Below, in pieces: positions 13,555 through 16,300 of a stretch of DNA of 16,300 nt (its first letter is position 1; every line of letters begins with the position of its first letter). Source of the stretch: Actinomycetota bacterium (GTDB lineage: Bacteria; Actinomycetota; Actinomycetes; Nanopelagicales; Nanopelagicaceae); the NCBI GenBank assembly GCA_009706135.1, contig WLRX01000007.1, forward strand, positions 1 to 16,300, written 5' to 3'. The notes below the pieces were generated by a model, which was not told the origin of the DNA, made no database searches, and saw nothing but the letters and a program-made list of their open reading frames with translations. The translations under genes and the position numbers were made by a program.

Positions 13555-14922
13555 ATGGCAAAGGTTGAGAAGGATCCGTTTCGCTGCACCGAATGTGGGT
13601 GGAGTGCGAATAAATGGGTCGGCCGTTGCGGAGAGTGTCAGGCATGGGGCACTGTCGAAGAAATCGGCGCTCCTAAACGTCTATCACTCGTTCCGGGTGC
13701 GGTTACACATAAGGCGACACCAATTGGCGATGTTGATCTCTCAGCAGCAAGCGCGAAACCAACTGGAGTCAGCGAATTAGATCGGGTTCTCGGTGGCGGA
13801 CTCGTTCCAGGTGCCGCAATTTTATTAGCGGGCGAACCAGGTGTTGGTAAATCAACGCTCCTTCTTTCTGTTGCTGCACAAACAGCAAAAGTGGGAATTC
13901 GCGCTCTATACATAAGTGGTGAAGAGTCATCTTCACAAGTTCGTTTGCGCGCAGAACGCATTAAAGCAATTGATCCCGAATTATTTTTAGCCTCCGAAAC
14001 AGATCTCAGTGCTGTCATCTCTCACATTGACATCGTTAAACCACAACTATTGATCATCGACAGTATTCAAACAATTGGATCTGCAGCAGCAGATGGCGCA
14101 CCTGGCGGTGTCACACAAGTTCGCGAAGTTGCTGGTGCACTTATTCGTATCTGTAAAGATCGCGACATTACATTGCTATTAGTTGGTCACGTTACAAAAG
14201 ACGGATCTATTGCAGGTCCGCGCATGCTCGAACACATCGTCGATGTTGTTTTGCAATTCGAGGGCGAGCGTCACTCGCGTCTTCGCTTGATTCGTGCGAT
14301 TAAAAATAGATTTGGTGCAAGTGATGAGGTTGGTTGCTTTGACTTAAGCGATACAGGAATCGAAAGTGTTTTAGATCCGACTGGACTTTTTACTTCTCGC
14401 CACAGCGAACCAGTACCTGGTACATGCGTAACCGTCACACTAGAAGGACGCAGACCATTACTTGCAGAGATACAAGCTCTTGTGAGTGCGGGGCGTGAAA
14501 ATGATTTCGGTAACGCTAGACGTGTTACAAGTGGTTTGGACTCTGCTCGCACATCAATGACTCTTGCTGTTCTCGAATTACGCGCACATGTAAAAGTCGG
14601 CGGCCGCGATGTTTATGCAGCAACTGTTGGTGGAATGAAAATGTCCGAACCAGCAGCTGATCTCGCACTTGCACTCTCTGTCGCATCTGCGGCAAAGGGT
14701 TTAGCGCTACCCGCAGATCTTGTTGCTATCGGTGAAGTTGGATTAGCTGGAGAAATTAGAAAAGTTAGCGGTGTAGAGCGCAGACTTGCTGAAGCATTTC
14801 GTCTTGGATTTAAACGAGCACTTGTTCCTGCTGGTTCTGATGTAAAGATTGCTGGCATGGAAATCGTAGAAGTCTCTCGTCTTGATCAAGCACTGACTAG
14901 GGTAAAAATTAACGGCGAATGA
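13555..14922 (+). CDS. radA: DNA repair protein RadA (Sms), branch-migration ATPase
   Basis: A 455-residue RecA-like ATPase that promotes branch migration and repair of recombination intermediates. It has an N-terminal zinc finger with CTEC (Cys11, Cys14) and CGEC (Cys25, Cys28), Walker A GEPGVGKST (93-101), Walker B LLIIDSIQT (165-173), the RadA-specific KNRFG motif (250-254), and a Lon-like C-terminal region with GGMKMSEPAADLALAL and GEVGLAGEIRKV. The length and order are normal. Its stop overlaps the start of mutY as ATGA, so the two are translationally linked. In many actinobacteria radA is followed by disA (c-di-AMP synthase); here mutY follows directly instead. Confidence 0.97.
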   Translation: MAKVEKDPFRCTECGWSANKWVGRCGECQAWGTVEEIGAPKRLSLVPGAVTHKATPIGDVDLSAASAKPTGVSELDRVLGGGLVPGAAILLAGEPGVGKSTLLLSVAAQTAKVGIRALYISGEESSSQVRLRAERIKAIDPELFLASETDLSAVISHIDIVKPQLLIIDSIQTIGSAAADGAPGGVTQVREVAGALIRICKDRDITLLLVGHVTKDGSIAGPRMLEHIVDVVLQFEGERHSRLRLIRAIKNRFGASDEVGCFDLSDTGIESVLDPTGLFTSRHSEPVPGTCVTVTLEGRRPLLAEIQALVSAGRENDFGNARRVTSGLDSARTSMTLAVLELRAHVKVGGRDVYAATVGGMKMSEPAADLALALSVASAAKGLALPADLVAIGEVGLAGEIRKVSGVERRLAEAFRLGFKRALVPAGSDVKIAGMEIVEVSRLDQALTRVKINGE

Positions 14923-15770
14923 GCCATTTAGAAAAAGAGATCACTAGTTGGTTTAAAAAGAACAAACGTGATCTACCGTGGCGAAGTACAACTGCATGGG
15001 GCATTTTGGTTTCAGAAATAATGTTGCAACAAACACCAGTTGCACGAGTCGAGCCCACTTGGCACATCTGGATGAAACGTTGGCCATCTCCAAAAGATTT
15101 AGCGAAAGCGTCTCCGGCCGATGTTATAAAAGAGTGGGGTCGCCTTGGATATCCTCGTCGGGCACTTCGCCTGCGCGAATGCGCGCAAGTGATCGCGACA
15201 GATTTCAATAACAAGGTTCCAGATAATGAAATTCAGCTACGTAAATTACCTGGCGTAGGCGATTACACAGCCGCCGCAGTTATGGCATTTGCCTTCAAAG
15301 AGCGCTCACTCGTTTTAGATATCAACATTCGCCGCTTGTTCTCTCGCATATATGACGGTGTTCAATCACCAACTACCGCACCAAATAAAACAGAGCGTGC
15401 AGCAAGAGCAGAGTTAGTGCCAAAGAAAAATGCACACATCTGGGCAGCAGCAACTATGGAACTCGGTGCACTTGTTTGTACGGCGCAAAAACCTAAGTGT
15501 GAAATATGTCCGGTCTCTGATTCCTGTAAGTGGAGATCTCTTAATTACCCACCATCAAATCAACCAAAGCGCACGCAAGCATGGAATGGCACCGATAGAC
15601 AGTGCCGCGGAATTATTGTGCAAGCACTTCGTGATAATCATTCACTCACGGAAAAAGAGATTAAAAAATTATGGATACTTGAATCACAAGTAGAAAAGGC
15701 ATTAGAAACACTTCTGGCCGATGGGTTGATAATCCAATCGGCCAGAAATAAATACTCGTTACCTAGTTAA
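14919..15770 (+). CDS. mutY: Adenine DNA glycosylase MutY (A/G-specific)
   Basis: A 283-residue base-excision enzyme that removes adenine mispaired with 8-oxoguanine. Visible parts: the catalytic glutamate in SEIMLQQT (Glu33), the helix-hairpin-helix LPGVGDYTA (110-118), catalytic aspartate Asp134 in VLDINIRRL (the usual DGNVxR is replaced by DINIRR here), and an intact Fe-S cluster loop with Cys187-X6-Cys194-X2-Cys197-X5-Cys203. It is shorter than E. coli MutY and lacks the full NUDIX-like C-terminal domain; residues about 224-283 look like a small winged-helix, as in other actinobacterial MutYs. The ATG overlaps radA by 4 bp and has no clear Shine-Dalgarno. The TAA lies in TTAA shared with the clpC stop. 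The gene end carries a strong hairpin that may serve clpC. Confidence 0.95.
   Translation: MSHLEKEITSWFKKNKRDLPWRSTTAWGILVSEIMLQQTPVARVEPTWHIWMKRWPSPKDLAKASPADVIKEWGRLGYPRRALRLRECAQVIATDFNNKVPDNEIQLRKLPGVGDYTAAAVMAFAFKERSLVLDINIRRLFSRIYDGVQSPTTAPNKTERAARAELVPKKNAHIWAAATMELGALVCTAQKPKCEICPVSDSCKWRSLNYPPSNQPKRTQAWNGTDRQCRGIIVQALRDNHSLTEKEIKKLWILESQVEKALETLLADGLIIQSARNKYSLPS
15712..15747 (-). terminator. Hairpin in the mutY 3' end, probable terminator for clpC
   Basis: Eleven perfect base pairs (TTCTGGCCGAT, 15712-15722, with ATCGGCCAGAA, 15737-15747), then one mismatch and two more G-C pairs, enclosing an eight-base loop. The structure lies 20 bp past the clpC stop on its strand and is followed there by GTGTTTCT, a weak T-tract. 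On the mutY strand no T-run follows. It is embedded in coding sequence, which is unusual. Confidence 0.5.
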
Positions 15771-16300
15771 GCGGTTGGAGCTTCCGCTAAATTCTCAGGT
15801 GAATCTGGTGTTGCAGACTTTGGTGCACCTGTAAATGTGAACTTAGCTTCGGCACCTTCGCCTTCAACATCTACAACGATGATTTCGCCAGCGTTGAGTT
15901 CGCTAAAGAGAATACGCTCTGAGAGAGCATCTTCGATTTCGCGTTGAATTGTGCGACGAAGTGGACGTGCGCCAAGTAGTGGATCGTAACCACGATCTGC
16001 AAGTAATCCCTTGGCAGCCGTTGTTAATTCGATGCCCATGTCTTTTGCACGTAAACGCTCATCAAGGTTTGCAATCATTAGATCAACAATCTGAATAATT
16101 TGATCCTTCGTGAGCTGGTGGAAGACGATGACATCATCAATACGGTTGAGGAATTCTGGACGGAAGTGTGACTTAAGTTCGTCACTGACTTTGCCCTTCA
16201 TGCGCTCGTAATTTGTTAGATCATCATCAGTGTTTGCAAAACCAAGTCCAAGACTCTTTGAGATATCGCGTGTTCCAAGGTTTGTAGTCATGATGATGAC
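15767..16300 (-). CDS. clpC: ATP-dependent Clp protease ATP-binding subunit ClpC, C-terminal part
   Basis: The C-terminal 177 residues of a Hsp100/ClpC-type AAA+ unfoldase that feeds substrates to ClpP. Visible landmarks are the second AAA+ module's sensor-1 region VIIMTTNLGTRDIS at the window edge, RPEFLNRIDDVIVFHQL with the arginine finger, and a sensor-2 GARPLRRTIQREIED. The tail ends in a proline- and alanine-rich stretch (APKSATPDSPENLAEAPTA), typical of low-complexity ClpC termini. The reading frame continues without a stop past base 16300, so the internal ATG at 16291 is not the true start. It is convergent with mutY, and the two stop codons share TTAA. Confidence 0.95.
   Translation of the reverse strand, partial: VIIMTTNLGTRDISKSLGLGFANTDDDLTNYERMKGKVSDELKSHFRPEFLNRIDDVIVFHQLTKDQIIQIVDLMIANLDERLRAKDMGIELTTAAKGLLADRGYDPLLGARPLRRTIQREIEDALSERILFSELNAGEIIVVDVEGEGAEAKFTFTGAPKSATPDSPENLAEAPTA

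Noticed and set aside
1..16300. Mobile elements, CRISPR, toxin-antitoxin or phage genes
   Set aside because: No transposase motifs, no repeat arrays and no paired small toxin genes were seen. The window is housekeeping plus a few secreted or unknown proteins.

Overview
This 16.3 kb window looks like a chromosomal segment of a streamlined, AT-rich actinobacterium. The freshwater acI lineage (Ca. Nanopelagicales) is the best guess from gene content and style, but no phylogenetic marker was tested. The case for an actinobacterium rests on several things: a histidine phosphatase-TlpA-CcdA cytochrome c maturation cluster; a bacterial XPB helicase beside its large WYL-tailed partner protein; a bS22 small ribosomal protein gene downstream of proC; and ClpC next to RadA and MutY. 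Coding density is extreme. Most genes overlap by 4 to 38 bp or abut, no gene-free gap exceeds about 65 bp, and codons favour A/T at third positions. There is no sign of a mobile element, CRISPR array, tRNA or rRNA.

Layout, left to right. (1) 1-1755, minus strand: a translationally coupled operon for thiol-redox and cytochrome c maturation (histidine phosphatase, TlpA-like lipoprotein, CcdA), running off the left edge. (2) 1806-2573, plus: a HAD-IB/SerB-like phosphatase, divergent from that operon. (3) 2619-7556, plus: a three-gene operon made of a helicase-associated WYL protein, an M20 peptidase and XPB helicase. (4) 7519-8103, minus: a glutaredoxin-like protein with an unknown small protein upstream. 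(5) 8139-10502, plus: a large secreted protein with a zinc-metalloprotease signature, an Fn3 domain and a propeller-like tail. (6) 10503-12686, minus: proC, a secreted propeller-like protein and the 32-residue bS22. (7) 12718-15770, plus: a cysteine-cluster protein, radA and mutY. (8) 15767-16300, minus: the 3' end of clpC.

From memory of the Mycobacterium tuberculosis map, several neighbours here (Cys-rich protein, proC, bS22, SerB1-like HAD, glutaredoxin, histidine phosphatase-TlpA-CcdA) resemble genes spread through the Rv0495c-Rv0529 interval. The XPB pair resembles Rv0861c/Rv0862c, and radA/mutY/clpC resemble the Rv3585-Rv3596c region. The window therefore looks like conserved actinobacterial neighbourhoods compressed and joined.

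Expression logic: first genes of transcription units generally carry a TANNNT -10-like hexamer 6-9 nt before the ATG and no Shine-Dalgarno, which suggests leaderless mRNAs. Some internal genes (ccdA, the M20 gene, XPB) instead have purine-rich Shine-Dalgarno-like sequences. Most of the content is housekeeping. The least understood parts are the XPB/M20/WYL module, the two secreted proteins and the cysteine-cluster protein. I found no clearly novel defence or mobile system.
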